A DNA stretch of 64,000 nucleotides. Origin: Pieris napi. Taxonomy: Eukaryota; Arthropoda; Insecta; Lepidoptera; Pieridae. Positions 29,401 through 44,400 of the stretch are shown piece by piece (positions within the stretch are counted from its first letter, which is position 1; every line of letters begins with the position of its first letter). Where the stretch lies: positions 1,605,001 to 1,669,000 of the forward strand of contig NC_062251.1 in the NCBI RefSeq assembly GCF_905475465.1, written 5' to 3'. Position numbers and translations under genes: made by a program. Under the pieces are notes generated by a model, which was not told the origin of the DNA, made no database searches, and saw only the letters and a list, made by a program, of their open reading frames with translations.

Positions 29401-32400
29401 GAGAAATATTGAAAACGGCTATATACGAGATTACCGCAGTATTTATGTAATGTTTTAGTTTAATGTAGACCTAGCCATTTTAAAGTTAATTTTATTTTGT
29501 CTATATGCAGTAAAAAGTAAATTATTGTTACAACTTTTTGAAATATAAAGACCTTAATTTGTAGTTTTATTTTTTATTTACTCCATTGAATCCATTATAA
29601 CACCCCTCAGACCTCATACAGATATGTTATCGAAAATCTGTGAACTGGGACCGTTCAAGTATGACGTAAGCACTATAGGGGGAGGGGGTCATTGATTTTC
29701 TTATTTGGTGATTACGTCAACAGTAATTATTTACTTTTTTTTTACACATATTACCCACATTGTCTATGCTTGAAAACGCATTTTCGATCCCTACAAAAAT
29801 ACGTAATACGTTAATGTACTATTGTTTTTGAGAGCTTTGCTTACTTTTGCTGACAAGATGGGGGGGGGGGATAAATTGCAGTAATTCTGCTTACGTAATA
29901 CTTAAAGGGCCTCACTTTAAGAAAGAAAACACTATTTTACATATTAAAACGTATACAAGTTGCGTATAGATGTGGGGTTACTCTGCATCTTCTACCGCAT
30001 TTACCATTGCAAGTGTACAGAGGAGTTGCTCAGATTAATACCAGCAGCTGAGTTTCATCATCAAAAGTCGAGGCAGAATACGAAATTCCACCCGTATCAC
30101 CTCGACGGCCGTCCACAACTGAGCGTTTCTTAAGGCAGTTTTTGCCGCGCCACCACTATGCGGAACCAGCTGCCCACTGAAATATTTCCGAACCAGTTCG
30201 AATTAGGTGCTTAAAGGCCGGCAACGCACTCGCAAACCCTCTGGCATTGAAGGATCGGCGGTATCACTTAACATCCGGGAAGCCTCCGGTTCATTTGCCC
30301 CTGTTCTTTATAAAATAAGATTTGACGTAATAAATTCTACATAACACAATTTTATAGTTAATCTACTTTTGGACAAGAAGAATACTTTCTGAGTGTAAGA
30401 CAGGTTTAGATGTTGCTAAAGATTTAAAAAAAGGCATAAGGAGCATAAAGGGCATCTGAAGGAGAGAAAGCGATGGGCGAAGTGCGTTTTTTGGGTGGAC
30501 TATACATTTGCGTTGCGTCCATTAGAAAAAAAAGGGTGTGTGTACTTATTTACGCGCGTAAGAAGTTATACTTCTTTGGCTTTCTTTATTTTTTTTAAAA
30601 TAACTAATAATAAATATTTAGCGTTAATAATATTTAATATTTAGTGTAATATACAATTATTAATATTAATAATGATTATTATTTATTATATTATTCATTC
30701 AATTTAATAACTAGGTATGTTTCATAACCTTTTAACTAAGTAACAATAGGTCTTTGTGAAAAAGCATTGCTAAATGTCTTTGAAAAATAATTAAAACTCC
30801 TTTATTTACTTAAAAGGTCATTATGGTCATTCAAAATTCTTGGCATAGCTGCTAACTTCACGCATATTCTATTTCTTTTTACTTGTAGATTTTCTTATTC
30901 CCATCTCGCTCGCGCACGCTCGGCGCCCAGCTGGTTTAAAAACTTTAATTTTGTGTCACGGTGCGCGTGCATCGTAAAATTTCACTCTCATAAATTTTTC
31001 ATAACGCGCCTAAAGAAGTATAACTTCAAAAATATTTTAACACAGTATTTCTCAAGGAAGAGTATTACTAATTTTTGCCATTCGTTAGTGACTAACTAAA
31101 TCTTCAAACTTTGTTTTCGGGAGTAAAATGAATGAATTGTTAAAAAAGTCCATTTGCAAGCTTTCATTTCGTAAACAGTTAACATAAAAATCGGTTAAAA
31201 GAAAAGTCAAAATCAGCATAATAAACCGACTTCACCGGGGAAGGCGTGGACTCTTACTTCGTACTTCGCTCACTCCAGTGAGCTTCCGTCCTGACCCACA
31301 GGCGATTAACCACCCCGCGCAAGCCAAGTCTCCCAGGAGATGCCCGTTCCGGCCGTGCTACGCTTGCCAAAACAACCCGAGCTGAGCTTTAAAGGCCCTT
31401 AAGGCCAACAGCGACATTCCATTAAAGAAAGGCTGCGAGACGCGACACCAACGCACTGTCCACGCGCTTGCGTCCCTTGGTGTCGTTCGTGGATGAGCAG
31501 TTAAGTATTATGACACTGTCTGGTCAATATATTCTTGAAGCCTTGTTGTATGTACAAAAAACTATAAACGATTTTAAAACAAATGGTGACTTTCACCAGT
31601 ATAATACTCGAAATAGAACTAATTTGAGTGTACGACCAACCAGGCTTTAAAAAAAAATGTGTGCGTGTACTAGTGTACACACGTAAGAAGTGAAACTTCT
31701 CTATGACCTTATTTTTCGAAAAATGATCTACTATATGCAACTTTACAGAAATTGGTTAAATAAAGTTAAATTAGATAAAGTTTAACAAAAGGCTTTTATT
31801 ATCATAGACATGAATACAAATACAATTATTTCATTTCACCTTATTACCACTAAGATTATTACAGAATTTCATTAATTGTAATAGAATTATTACTATCATT
31901 GTTATCGTTATTATATATTTTTGTTATTAATGGCTTCGAATCTCTTCGGATCAACCGTGGTAGGGACAAGAAAAAGATGGCGCGTAACCGAAAAATGTGA
32001 CAAATGTGTGTAAATTTTTTTCCAACCCCGATAAAGAAGTTTGACTTCAAAAAGCAACATGGCGCGTAACCTGCTACAAAATTTCTCCCATACGTCGATA
32101 AAGAAGTTTCACTTCAAAAGATGGCGCGTAACGGAAAAATGTGACGCGTAATGAAAAAATGTTACACTAAATTTTTTTCCAACCCCGATAAAGAAGTTTC
32201 ACTTCAATAAACCACTCCTTATATGGAAATTGTTTCTCATCAAACTCCCAGGCGCAATTAGAGAATTATGACTAAATAAATTCAAAGGTCTCGTTTTACG
32301 TAAATTAATCATTAAAGCTTTTTATAATTTGACAAATATTTAAATTATCCTTGGGATTGATTTGCTCCAGTTCAAACAATTTGTATGACTCAAAACTTGG

Positions 32401-35400
32401 CGATTTAAAAGAGTGGCAGAGAGATTCTTGCCAGTTCGTCTTCTGATAGTAAATGTAAATTTAGAATCAATTTAACATCTTTTCTGTTGACGTTCATCAT
32501 AAGTGTACTTGTTTACCTATATGAATAATATTATATTGACTTTGAGTTTGAAAGTTGTCTATTGACTAGAAATAGGTGAGTGACATAAGTCACTTTATAA
32601 AATTCTCGTGAAACATGAAATAAATTGAAAATGCCGTCCGTTGGAACACTAACGTGTTTTGACGATAATGAGAAATATAAAAGGTGTGATTACCTAAATT
32701 GCATCCAACACCTGGATATATACGGTAAGGTCTGTGCAAATTACACCAAAAAGAGTTCAGCCGTGTCATCGATGTCGTCGTATTCCAGAAGCTTTACCCA
32801 ACCATGTGTGTCTCCGTCTTCAAGGCTCAAAAATTTCTCAATGAGAACAAAGATATGTGAACTACACCCGGGGAATGATATTTTGTCCAAAAAGAAAAAC
32901 CGAACAAAGAGCCCTGAGAAAAGTAACTTCGTTTGTAATTCCGTTATGGTCAGATGAAATATATAAGTCCATTTTAATGTTGTCTTATTTAAGTTGCTGT
33001 TAGGGATGTGAAAAAATAATCGATTATTAAAAAAATCGATTTTTTTTACGCGATTTTTATATTTAAAATAATCGATTAATAATCGATTATTTTTATAACT
33101 GAAAATCAATCATACTCGATTTTTTATTTGCCACCTCCCGACATTATGTCTGGTCTTTTATAACCCGGACCTCGAACTATTGGGGATATTCGATATTCAA
33201 CGATGTTTATAATGCGATACATTTAATCATAATTACATCGAAAGGAGGATAAAACCAGTTAATTTTACAAAAACTCAAGTTTGAATGGAACACTATAATT
33301 TAAAAGTAAAATAAATTTATCCAGCAGCACAAGACTACATACAATTATAAAGACAACAAAAATACTGCAAATGCAAATCACAATTATTAAAAAGTCACAA
33401 AAATTATCAAATTTCACCTAAAATCCATCAAAACGAGATTAAGTTAATATCGATTTTGATTATTCTTAAACGTTAATTTGTGTTTATAATTTCTATTGCT
33501 TATTTTTAATTAAAAAAACCATGAAAAATAAAATATTTAGGGTGTTTATTTTGAATTAATTCAAAAATTAGAAAAAAATCTATTAATGAAAAAAATCGAT
33601 TGTTTTATCAAGAAAAATCGATTATGTATTAATCGATTTATCGTGCTAAAAAAATAATCGATTAATACAAAACAAAATTAAATTTTTTATCGTTTTTTCT
33701 TCACCTATGAAATACTTGCAAAGTGTCACCTTATTTTAACCCATATTGCTTATGTATCTCACTATTACATAAGAAATGTTACACCCCACGTACTTCTCTC
33801 ATTTCCACAGCATTCATTACACGCTTTATATTAGCTTCACCTGTATGTATGTATGTAACCGACTCCTTCGGACTCGATTTTGAGCCACTTTAAACGGACA
33901 GATTTAATTCAAACTTTGTACACTTATAAAGAATCAGCGACAATATAATAATTTCATAGGTTTATCTCGAAAAACAATGAAAGTCCACAAAGCAATACGA
34001 TTAAATTGAGACAACACGTATTGCTGCTAGGACTAAAAAGTGGAAAATAAATACAGGGTGGCCAAAAAGTCGTGGATCAAACGCAAATAGGGGATAGATG
34101 AGGTCATCAGCGGCAAAAAATTGTTCTACGGGAGGTCTCTAAGGTCAACCCCTGCAGAGTTATGATTTGTTTTAGTTTTTATATGAAAATTGACTTTTTT
34201 TAACTAATTATTATTAAAATTCGAAAATATCTTCATTCTGTATCTTTTCCATAATATCCACTAGATTGGTTTTAATGAGTTCTTGCGTTTGATATACTAT
34301 TTATAGTTGTTTATTGAGTGTATTGAAGATAATATTAAGTTAAACGATATAACATTTTTTCAAATCATAACTTTTTGTTTACTTCGGACCCCACTGTGAA
34401 AAACAATTACTCTACCGAAAAGTGACCCTGTATTACAAGTTTTGGCGCATTTTATAGGGATTCTGAAAAGGTTATTACACATGGCCATGAGTCGCCCTAA
34501 TATCTTTCTAGGAAGAAATACAACAACAACAAGTGTGAAATAATTGTATTAAAGCAATTATTTCTCAAAGGTTGTTTGTAGGAAACAAAACATTTTACAA
34601 TAAATGCTCAAAATTCCTGCCTCTGACCATAATACCTACCATTCCTACATAACCCTCCAGCCATCTGTCCAATTTTTTGAATCTAGTCCGATTCACACAG
34701 CACTGGTCACAGGTAGGTAAATAATGTATCATAAGACCGAATCGTTGTTGTTTTTTCGACCTGGAAAGATATTTGAGCCACTCATTGCCATGTGTAATAC
34801 CTTTTCAGAATCCCTATGAAATGCGCCAAAACTTGTAATACAGGGTCACTTTTCGGTAGAGTAATTTTTTTTCACAGTGGGGTCCGAAGTAAAGAAAAAT
34901 TTTTGATTGGAAAAAATGTTATATTGTATCACTCAATATTATCTTGAATACACTCAGTAAACAACTATAAATAGTATGTCTAACGCAAGAACTGATCAGT
35001 ACCAATCTAGTATATATTATGAGAAAGGTACAGGATGTCGATATTTTCGAATTTTAAGAAGAATTAGTAAAAAAATGTCAATATTCATATAAAAACCAAA
35101 ATAAATCATAACTCTGCAGGGGTTGACCTTAGAGACCTCCCGTAGAACAATTTTTTGCCGCTGATGACCTCATCTATCCCCTATTTGCGTTTGATCCACG
35201 ACTTTTTGGCCACCCTGTATAGTTATAAAAAAAAAGGAAAACACGCTTTTAAAGCACACCAAACTAAAAAGTGAAAAATAATTCCTAATTTAGGCTGAAA
35301 ATGGTAATGAACAAAAAATACTGGTATTATAGTGAAAAAGCGTGGGGCGCTCTGTGCCATATTTTTCGTCTATCGAGCAACCCACGCTTTTTAAAAGCGT

Positions 35401-38400
35401 GTTTTATAGTTTTTTAAGCTATATTTATTTTACTTTCTTTCTGACTTTGTCACACAACATTCACTACTGTATGTTAATTTTGTATGAAAACGGGAGTGTT
35501 TGGACTTTTTCAAGTTACTCTAAAACTCCGAGGTGACGTCATTGATCTGCTAAGTTTATTTGTATAAAATATTTAACTTTAATTCTATTCTTCCTGCAAA
35601 ATTTTCCTTTCTTTGTAATCCTAGTTATTCTGAAATTTCATTAGTGTTGCTACTAAAAAGTTCTCCACCTAAAAAGGGACAAATTTGACCCATTTGAGGG
35701 AATAAAAAGCTACCCATTTCTAATGTTTTACCTACAAAAGGTAATTCTAAATATTTACTTAATCAAGTGACCTAATATAAAAACAACAAATATTTCAATA
35801 ACACGAACAATATATCGAATTAACTTTAATTTATTTATTTTATTTCTTAGCTGGCAACACTGCCTACTAATTCCAGGTTTAGTAAACCTTTTTCCAAAAA
35901 TAAAATGCTATCTTTACTTGTGCGTTTTTTATTGTTTGTGTTGAAAAGGGACGTAATTATCACTCGCCGTAAAAGCACTTATAATATGGAGCATTGTAAT
36001 CTATCTAGCGAGATTGTAAACTGTCGAACGATTGTGAACCTCAACAAACTGCTTACAATTTAACGTATTATTATTCGGTAGATTGTAATCTATCGAAGTG
36101 AAACCGTCAAATTGTGAAACGGATCGCACCTCGCGCGCTGATTGGTTGAACGGAATATGCCCCGCGCCACCATTTTTGTTTGTTAATTCGTTTGTTGTCG
36201 AATGTAACTTGATTGTTTTGATTAATGTAAATTGATGTCGTGTTGAAAGTAACTCACAGCTTTAGAATTAGTTATGTGAAATTTTTGGGAAGTAAAATTA
36301 ATCTGTGATTGACCAAAGAACTTTGAATGATAACTTAGTTAGTGTTGGAAATTAAATGAAAGAAAATTTCATTAATTTTTCAAGATAATTTAAAAAAAAT
36401 CGGAATCCTACACTAATTGAAACGTGAAGTTTGACATCAATTATGTTATTAAAAAAAATATATTGGTTGTTTGTAAAGTAGGTTTACGATCGAGATGTTT
36501 ACGTGATAACGTCTTATAGTTTTAAATATAGCGCGACGAAGTGCTGGAACAATATCCCTCCTCCGTTGAAGTGTCTTCAATTAAAGTCGAATTTTAGTCG
36601 CACTTATAAGACACTTCTTCTTATGCAACAAAAGTCCCACAAAATTTAGTTTTTACCCATAAAACAAACAAATATCTACTTATTTACGTTTATTCTTATT
36701 TATAACTTTTAATTTAATTCTATTTATTATACACCGTTACACACGATTTACTCACACTTCTTTAATATTTATCTTTAATATTATTATTTTTCTACTTTGT
36801 ATTATAATTATTTATTTTATTTTATTAGAGGCGCAAACTAGCTGCTGTGGTCTCTGGCAGAATGACCAGCGCTGTGGTACTTTTTGCTCCTCAGCATAAT
36901 GCTGAGCAAGGGCCAATTACAACCACAGTACACACACATTGCACACTAGAAGCGAACCGAATGGCAAAAGAAAATTTCTTAATTTTAATTTCTAATTTTA
37001 TTGTTTGTGATGTCTTATTTTATTTTTTCTTTAAGTATTGTTATTTTGTGTGTTTATTTGTGTGTGTTTTTGTTTGTAATAAATGTTATGTCTATGTCTT
37101 ATTGGTGATATAAGTTTTTGGGAAGTAAGGAATTAATGAAGATAACAATTTTTTCAAATTTTAAATTACATCTATCGTTTTATTCACACTTTTGATGATA
37201 AATTTCGGGTGTAAAATGACAAGTTTACTTATTCGACTATGATATACATTTTTCTTCATACATTCACGGAATGACTGGCAGCGCTCGAGATGAGACGGGA
37301 GATCGGTCCGTCTCTCTCTCGTTATACCTGCGATCGCGCTCGTGAGGTTTTGGTGTGACACAAGTTTCTGAACATGTCACCCGACTAAAACGATTTTAAA
37401 GACGTTATCACGTCAAAAAATATTAATATAAAATATTAAAATACTTAACGGGGTGAATTAAAAAACAAAAAAAATATTTAAATTTATTATCTTATAAATT
37501 CACACTTATGCAGCAACACCATCTTGTGCTCCGTCTTCCTCTGAAAAAAAAAAGTATATTAGACATATGTAAAGAACACAGAAAACAATTTCTGAACAAT
37601 TCAAAAACTAGGAATATGAATTTAATATTAATTATGTAACAATTGAAAAAGAAGTAAAGGTACGCAAAACTAATTATGGACTTCACAGTTAACTCGAAAA
37701 ATCTCCGCGTTATAGGGGGAAATACCGCGTTATATCAGAGACGGAAATCGCGTTAGAGGGGGGTATGACTGTATTATTTTTATACTGTTATCTGTCATAT
37801 GTCAAAACTGACAATTTTATTTTAATAGAGTTCGTTGATTTTTTTTAAAAACTTTTATGAAAGTTTTAAAATTATTAATTATCTGTTGTGTCAAAACTAA
37901 CGCATTATTTAATATTGAGAGTTGTGGAAAAGACATACTTCTAAATTGACTCTCCGTCACTCTTAAATTTAATAGGCCGACAACGCACTCGCGAGCCCTC
38001 GGGCATTGAGTGTCCATGGTATCACTTAACTTCAGATAAGCCTCCTACCAGTTTGGACCCCGATCAGTAAGTACCAATTATTAAAAGGCCGGCAACGCAC
38101 TCGCGAGCTTTCAAGCATTAAGAGTGACCATGAGCGTTATCACTTAACTTCAGTTCCTATCCATTCGCCCCCTATTCTATAAAACAAAATATTCAACCAT
38201 TTAAAGGCCGGCAACGCACTTGCAAGCCCTCTGGCACTGAGTGTCCATGGTATCAATTAGCTTCAGATTAGCCTCCTACCATTTTGGCCCCTGTTCAGTA
38301 AGTACCAATTATTAAAAGGCCGGCAACGCACTCGCGACCTTTCAAGCATTGAGTGACCATGAGCGTTATCACTTAACTTCAGTTGAGCCCCCTGTTCTAT

Positions 38401-41400
38401 AAAACAAAACATTAACCCATTTAAAGGCCGGCAACGCACTCGCGAGCCCTCTGTCTTTGTGAGTATCCATGGGCGGTAACATCAGGTGTGCCTTCTGTCC
38501 GTTCCTCTATTCTCTATGCTCCTCATCATTACCTTTGTCGTCAGTGTCCATTGGCTCCGGCGTCTCGTGGTACGCTGGGGCCAAGGGCGATACCACGACG
38601 CCGTCCCACACTGTGATCTCGGTAGATATATCCTTTCCACCTTCGAACGCCTGCAGTCCAAGCACGTAGCGGTGACCGCCACGAGCGACCACGCGGAGGA
38701 GGCTGGATAACATTTATTTTTAAAAACCCCCCAATACGCTTTAGACAAGATGGTTTCGCACCGTGACGTAACATGCTTGTAAACAAGTTTTTTAAGTGAA
38801 TATATACGATCTAATTTCGACGAAAACAAACTCCAAGGCAGTATTAGAATCAGAAATTATTATTTACAAGCATGTTACGTCAGCGTTCGGCTAATCTGTG
38901 GCCGTTGAGTCACATTTCAAGAACCTACGAAACCGATTTAGACAAGATGGCGTCGCATCCTATGACGTAACATGCTTGTAAACAAGTTTACACCTATGTA
39001 TATATTTTGTTTTTAACAATTTTCGACGAAATTAAATAAGACAATATAATACTAGCTGCTTCCCCCCGTTTCACCCGTTTTTTTCAATTTATTATTCCCT
39101 TAATAAAATAATATTTTAGACTAAAACTATTGACAATAAAAAACAAATTATACTCACGTCTGCGCAGTCGCCGCTGCGTGATCTTGTGCCGGAAGATCCA
39201 ATGCAGTGTGGGCCCGGGCATGAGCCGCCTCGCACGGGTCTGGCAAACCCGCGCATCCCGGCAGGAACAACCCACCGGCGAGGAGGGATAGGGCACGCCT
39301 GTTGATTATAAAACTTGATCATGTTTGTGACCATGCGTGACCATGCATGGTGACCATGTTTAGTGCGTAGTAAGCGTGGTATTTACCACACATAAATATG
39401 CCCTATACGCCAAAGAAGGTAATAGGGCCATAGCAAATCATTGGTACATTTAATAGTACGTCTGAAAATTACGCGTTTAAATCCAGTACTTTTAAAGAAT
39501 TCACATTTCTTACCTGAAAGCCACATTGATGGGCAGAACCTGTCGTGCCGGGTTGTTCATGATGCAGTGGTGGGCTAAGAGATCTATCATCCAGGGGGTC
39601 AGGGGCTCGAGGCCGGAGTGGCGAGCGCACATATCGCGAAGGAGACGGATTAAGACCTAAAAACATTCATTATAATTTTGAGATCTTGACGTTACCATGG
39701 TAACAAAAATATTTAGTCACTTTATAATACGCCGGAACAAGACAGTTGCTGGGCTGACTAGTCAAATCAGCTTCTGTACCTCCTGTACTAATGACCTCTA
39801 TTACCTAATTCTATTTAGTCAAATCCACTTCACTTTTGATTACTTTTACGGTTTAGGTCAAATCAGCTTCAGTACTATTGACCTCCATTAATCAATCTCT
39901 TTTAAACTCCATTACCTAATTCTATTCAGTCAACTCAGCTTCTGTAATAATTACCTACTTCTCGGATAAGTCAAATAGCTCCTATACTCATGACTTGCCT
40001 ACTGTTTATTCACCTACTAAATATCTCTCCAAAACCTTGATAATAATAGCAAAACAAAAAATGTACCTTAATCGATGAATGATGTGCATTCTCCTCAAAC
40101 CACCGGCTGTGTCTGATAGCTGCCAAATGGCTGCTAATTACTTTATACTCCAAATGAACCTGAAAATATTCCAATATTTGACACACACAATACACACTAT
40201 TTCACAGTATGAAGTGTTAAAAACTTGGTTTAAAAAAAATCCATAATTCAAAATATTTTAATACACCAGTCACGTGACAAAACGATCACAGATTAGTCTA
40301 CGATGACGTACCATGCTTGTAAATAATGTCTTCGGCTGTCAAAACAGTTGACAAGTGAATGAAAATAACCTATCAAGATTTTTTTTTAAATTGGCCTAAA
40401 GAGCTTTTACAGCTCAGCTCGTGCTGTAATGGCTAGCGTAATCCTTTATCTTTTCCAAGAAATGAGGGTACCAACCCTTAAAAGGCCGGCAACATTGCGA
40501 GCCTTCTGGCTATGTGAGTGTCTACGGGTGGTGGTATCACCCTTACCATGAGTTTAGTACAATCATGCAAACAAACAATTTAATTTCACATTACAAATGA
40601 CATGGAATGAAGAACATCATAATCCATACCTCAGGCTCCAGCTTCCTTAAGTTATGATGCAGCGTAGTAACCAACACTCGAACAGCACTACTGGCTGCTG
40701 TGACTGTAAACCCTCGCTCATGACATGCACTCGACACATTACCCACACCTTCAGCTCGCATGAGCTTGTTTACTTCCTCATTCACCTAAAACATTAATAA
40801 ACAATACATATAATAAAGGAGGCTTTGACTACTTATCTATATTTATAAAAATGAAACCCGTTTTCCGTTGTCACGACATAACATGAAAATGGCTTGACCG
40901 ATTTGTCTGATTCTTTTTTTATAATATTCCTTGAAGTACGAGGATGGTTCTTACGGAGAGAAAAATTTTAAAAAATTGAGGGAAAATTCCAAAAACAACA
41001 CTTTTCTATATTCCCATACAAAATATATGTAATAATATTTAAAGGCAATTTGAACTTTACCATATCATAAAGTTCAAATGTTAGTGGAGGGGTTCCGGGA
41101 AGGTAAATTTTTATTTTTTCATTGTATGATTTAATTACATAATGTAATTGTTGTATTATCAACTTTCTTTTTTTATCTTACTAGCTAGACCGGTGTCCCG
41201 AATAGCAGAATAAGTATTAAAAAAAAAATAAAGAATCCACTGTTAGGCAGTACGATGTTCGCCAGGCCAGCTAGTGTTTAATAAAAGTACATTACATTAT
41301 CAAATATTGTAACGAGCTTTTTTTTTTTTTTAAATGGCTCTAACACGAATTGTGCATTATCCAGCGTCAAGTATAGGATTGTTTATAATTCGTGCTCGTC

Positions 41401-44400
41401 TTTAGAAATTCGACCATGTCCTCCATGTACGGTTTAGGCACTCGCCCGGTACCGCACAACCCTCCCAAAGGCCGAGAACAAATTTAAATTAAATTAAAAC
41501 TTGCCCTCGAACTGGGAATCGAACCCGGTACCCCTCACCTAGCTGCCACTTAATAAGACCGCTAGGCTATGAGGCCCCCTCTGTAACGAGCTTGGGAATA
41601 TACTAGAAACTAGGGATGCGTCGATACGTCTTTTTTCCGATACGATACCGATGCCGATACTCTTATAGAAATATCGCCGATACCGATACTAACGATTATT
41701 GAATTAAGGTAAAATATAAAAAGTCACAAACTTTGAATAAGATTATAGGTTTAGTAAAGAAAACTAAGTTATAGTTAAGTTAAAATAAAAAACTGTTAAT
41801 AATTAAAATTAACATTGATAAGATTTTTGCAATTCTGTATTGTATATAATTTGGTATCGAAAAAATACTACGCGCAATAGCAGTTAAAAGCCAACTAAAG
41901 TGTTTAGCTAAAAGGAATACGCGGGGACAAAGCGGGTAAGAGGGGCAAAGATAGTCCGTGCAACGCCCCTGATCAAACAAGATGCGCGTTTACATTACTT
42001 TTTTAAAGCGCGAAATTTGAAAAGTATCGTTGTATCGGCAATTAAAATATCGCCGATACCGATATATCGTCAAACCCAAAGTTTCGCTGATATATCGGTA
42101 TCGGATGCATCCCTACTAGAAACTGAAACAAACCTACAGACGAGTGATGCTTATCAAAACATTCTATTGTGAAATCACAAATAAAAACAACATTTACCTT
42201 ATTGGATAGCCCTTCCACAGCTTCTTTGGTAGGTAAAGTTTTCATAATAACTACAATATCGGCAACATTCTTGCCTGCCATCATTGTACCCTTTTTATAT
42301 GAACCAACTTGTCGCACTTCCTCCAGTTGCTGCAAATTATCATAAACTATATCAGATTTAACACAAACTAGTAGACTCTGCCAAGCGTTGCTGTGGCTAA
42401 GATTTTTGTTATATTACATAGTAGTAAACTATTCAAGAGAAAAGGCAGGAGAACACCAATCCACCATGCTTTTTTGGTGGTTATGCCATTAAATTGTAGC
42501 TTATGTGAAACGTTGGTACTTATTTTGATAAGGATCAATACCTAGGTACGAATAAAGAGCCTATTCTAGCGGTGGTATTTTAATAAAAAAATATTAATAA
42601 AAGGACGCTTATTGTGATGTAACTATAAAAGATAGAGACATGCTGTCGTAACATTTTTTATAGATAGTGATGTGTCCTGAAAAATTGTAATACATAATTT
42701 TGTTCTATCATTAATAGTTTTCGAAGCGCACACGATTGAAGGAAGTTTTTTGTTTATTTTTTTACACCTTGGGTTAGATTATTCAAGTTTTAGTAAGCAT
42801 CACTAATTTTTTTGAAAATGAAACATTGTCTATGTCACTCGCAAATAGTGTAGCTTGCCAACGGTGAAAGAATTTTGAAATTGGTCCAGTAGTTTCGGAG
42901 CCTATTCATTTCAAACAAACAAAAAATCAAATCTTTCCTCTGTATAAGATTAGTATAGATTACAAAACAAATAACAATCACCTAAATGTTATTTACTGTT
43001 GTGAATAAACTGGGCTTTTCAAGTATTACCTAAGCACTAGAATTACCAGTAATTATTAACATTTTTACAAATTGTCTATGCTTGAAAACAAAATGCATTT
43101 TCAAGGATTCCTACAAAAATTAATATGTTTATGTACTATTATTTTTGAGAAGTTTGCTTACTTTTGCTGACAAGAGGAAGGTGGGGATATAAATTGCAGT
43201 AAATCTGCGTAGGTAACACTTGAACAGACTCTTTTCAGAAATGTAAGAAAGACAAGGTATTTTATAACTGAATACTTACACATGCAGCAAAGTCCCCAGG
43301 AGCAACCACTAAATTATCAAGAACAGTCTGTAATTTTGTGACAAGACTCAGGACAGCAGCCTGCTCGGCTGGTGTAGGGCATAGCTCTGCGTGCCTCTTC
43401 AAAAGAGCCTGAAACATTTGCCATTCAATTTTATTTTTTCGATGAACAGGAACACTACATAAATTACTTCTATAAGTTAAATGTAACAGATTCATTCTGG
43501 TACCTAATACCTGAATATCATGATGTACATACATTAAAGTGTATGATGTTATATTGATTTATTTTGGTAATGCTGAAATTACGGATGAAAAAAATACTAG
43601 TAGTGGTAATTTTATGTAGTTACACTATAACCTAGTTTAGCTAACCTGTGTTAAGGCTGTATCATCAGGGGCCGGTTTACATCTAGGGAAAGCGGGCTCA
43701 GCTAGGATTAGGTCGAAAGGAGGCCTTAGCATCATAACTCGGGGCCTATTGAAGGGCGGACGACCCATTCCACCTCGTCCAGGCATACCTCGGCCCCTGC
43801 CGCCGCGAACCATTGTTTCACTAATCCCTATTTTAATATCTTAATTTGCATAAACACTTATATGTACAAACGTACAAACACTCAATGCTATGTTTTCTGA
43901 AAAAGCTACAATAATTGTTAGTAATGGAAAACTTTGTAATTGAAAACTTAAAGCCGGAAAATCTAAAACTTATATATTGGAAACACAGACGCTCTTTTGA
44001 AAGTTTATGTAGTTATGTACATAATCATCAGTCAGTCAACCATCGACTACAGATACAGTGTATGAAATGAGTATTGAGTGAATTGTCATTATTGAGTAGC
44101 AATTATATGCTGTGTTTCTCGGTACATAAATTGTAACGGGAACCTTAAGTTGGCGGGGGGAAATTAATTTTTTGCACTTTTTTTTGGCTCTATCAACTGT
44201 TCGTTAACTGTTCTTCATTGTTCTATCAAAAAAAATTTCTGTTCGTTCTTATTTTTTTTTTTTAATTATTAAAAAATTGACCCTCAATTTGGCACGAACT
44301 ATAGATATTTCTTTGTTTTTTCTAATAGTTTAGAACTATTCAATAACTGTTCGTTCAAAATAAACAACTGTTCGGCTTTCATTATCCTGTAATTTAATAA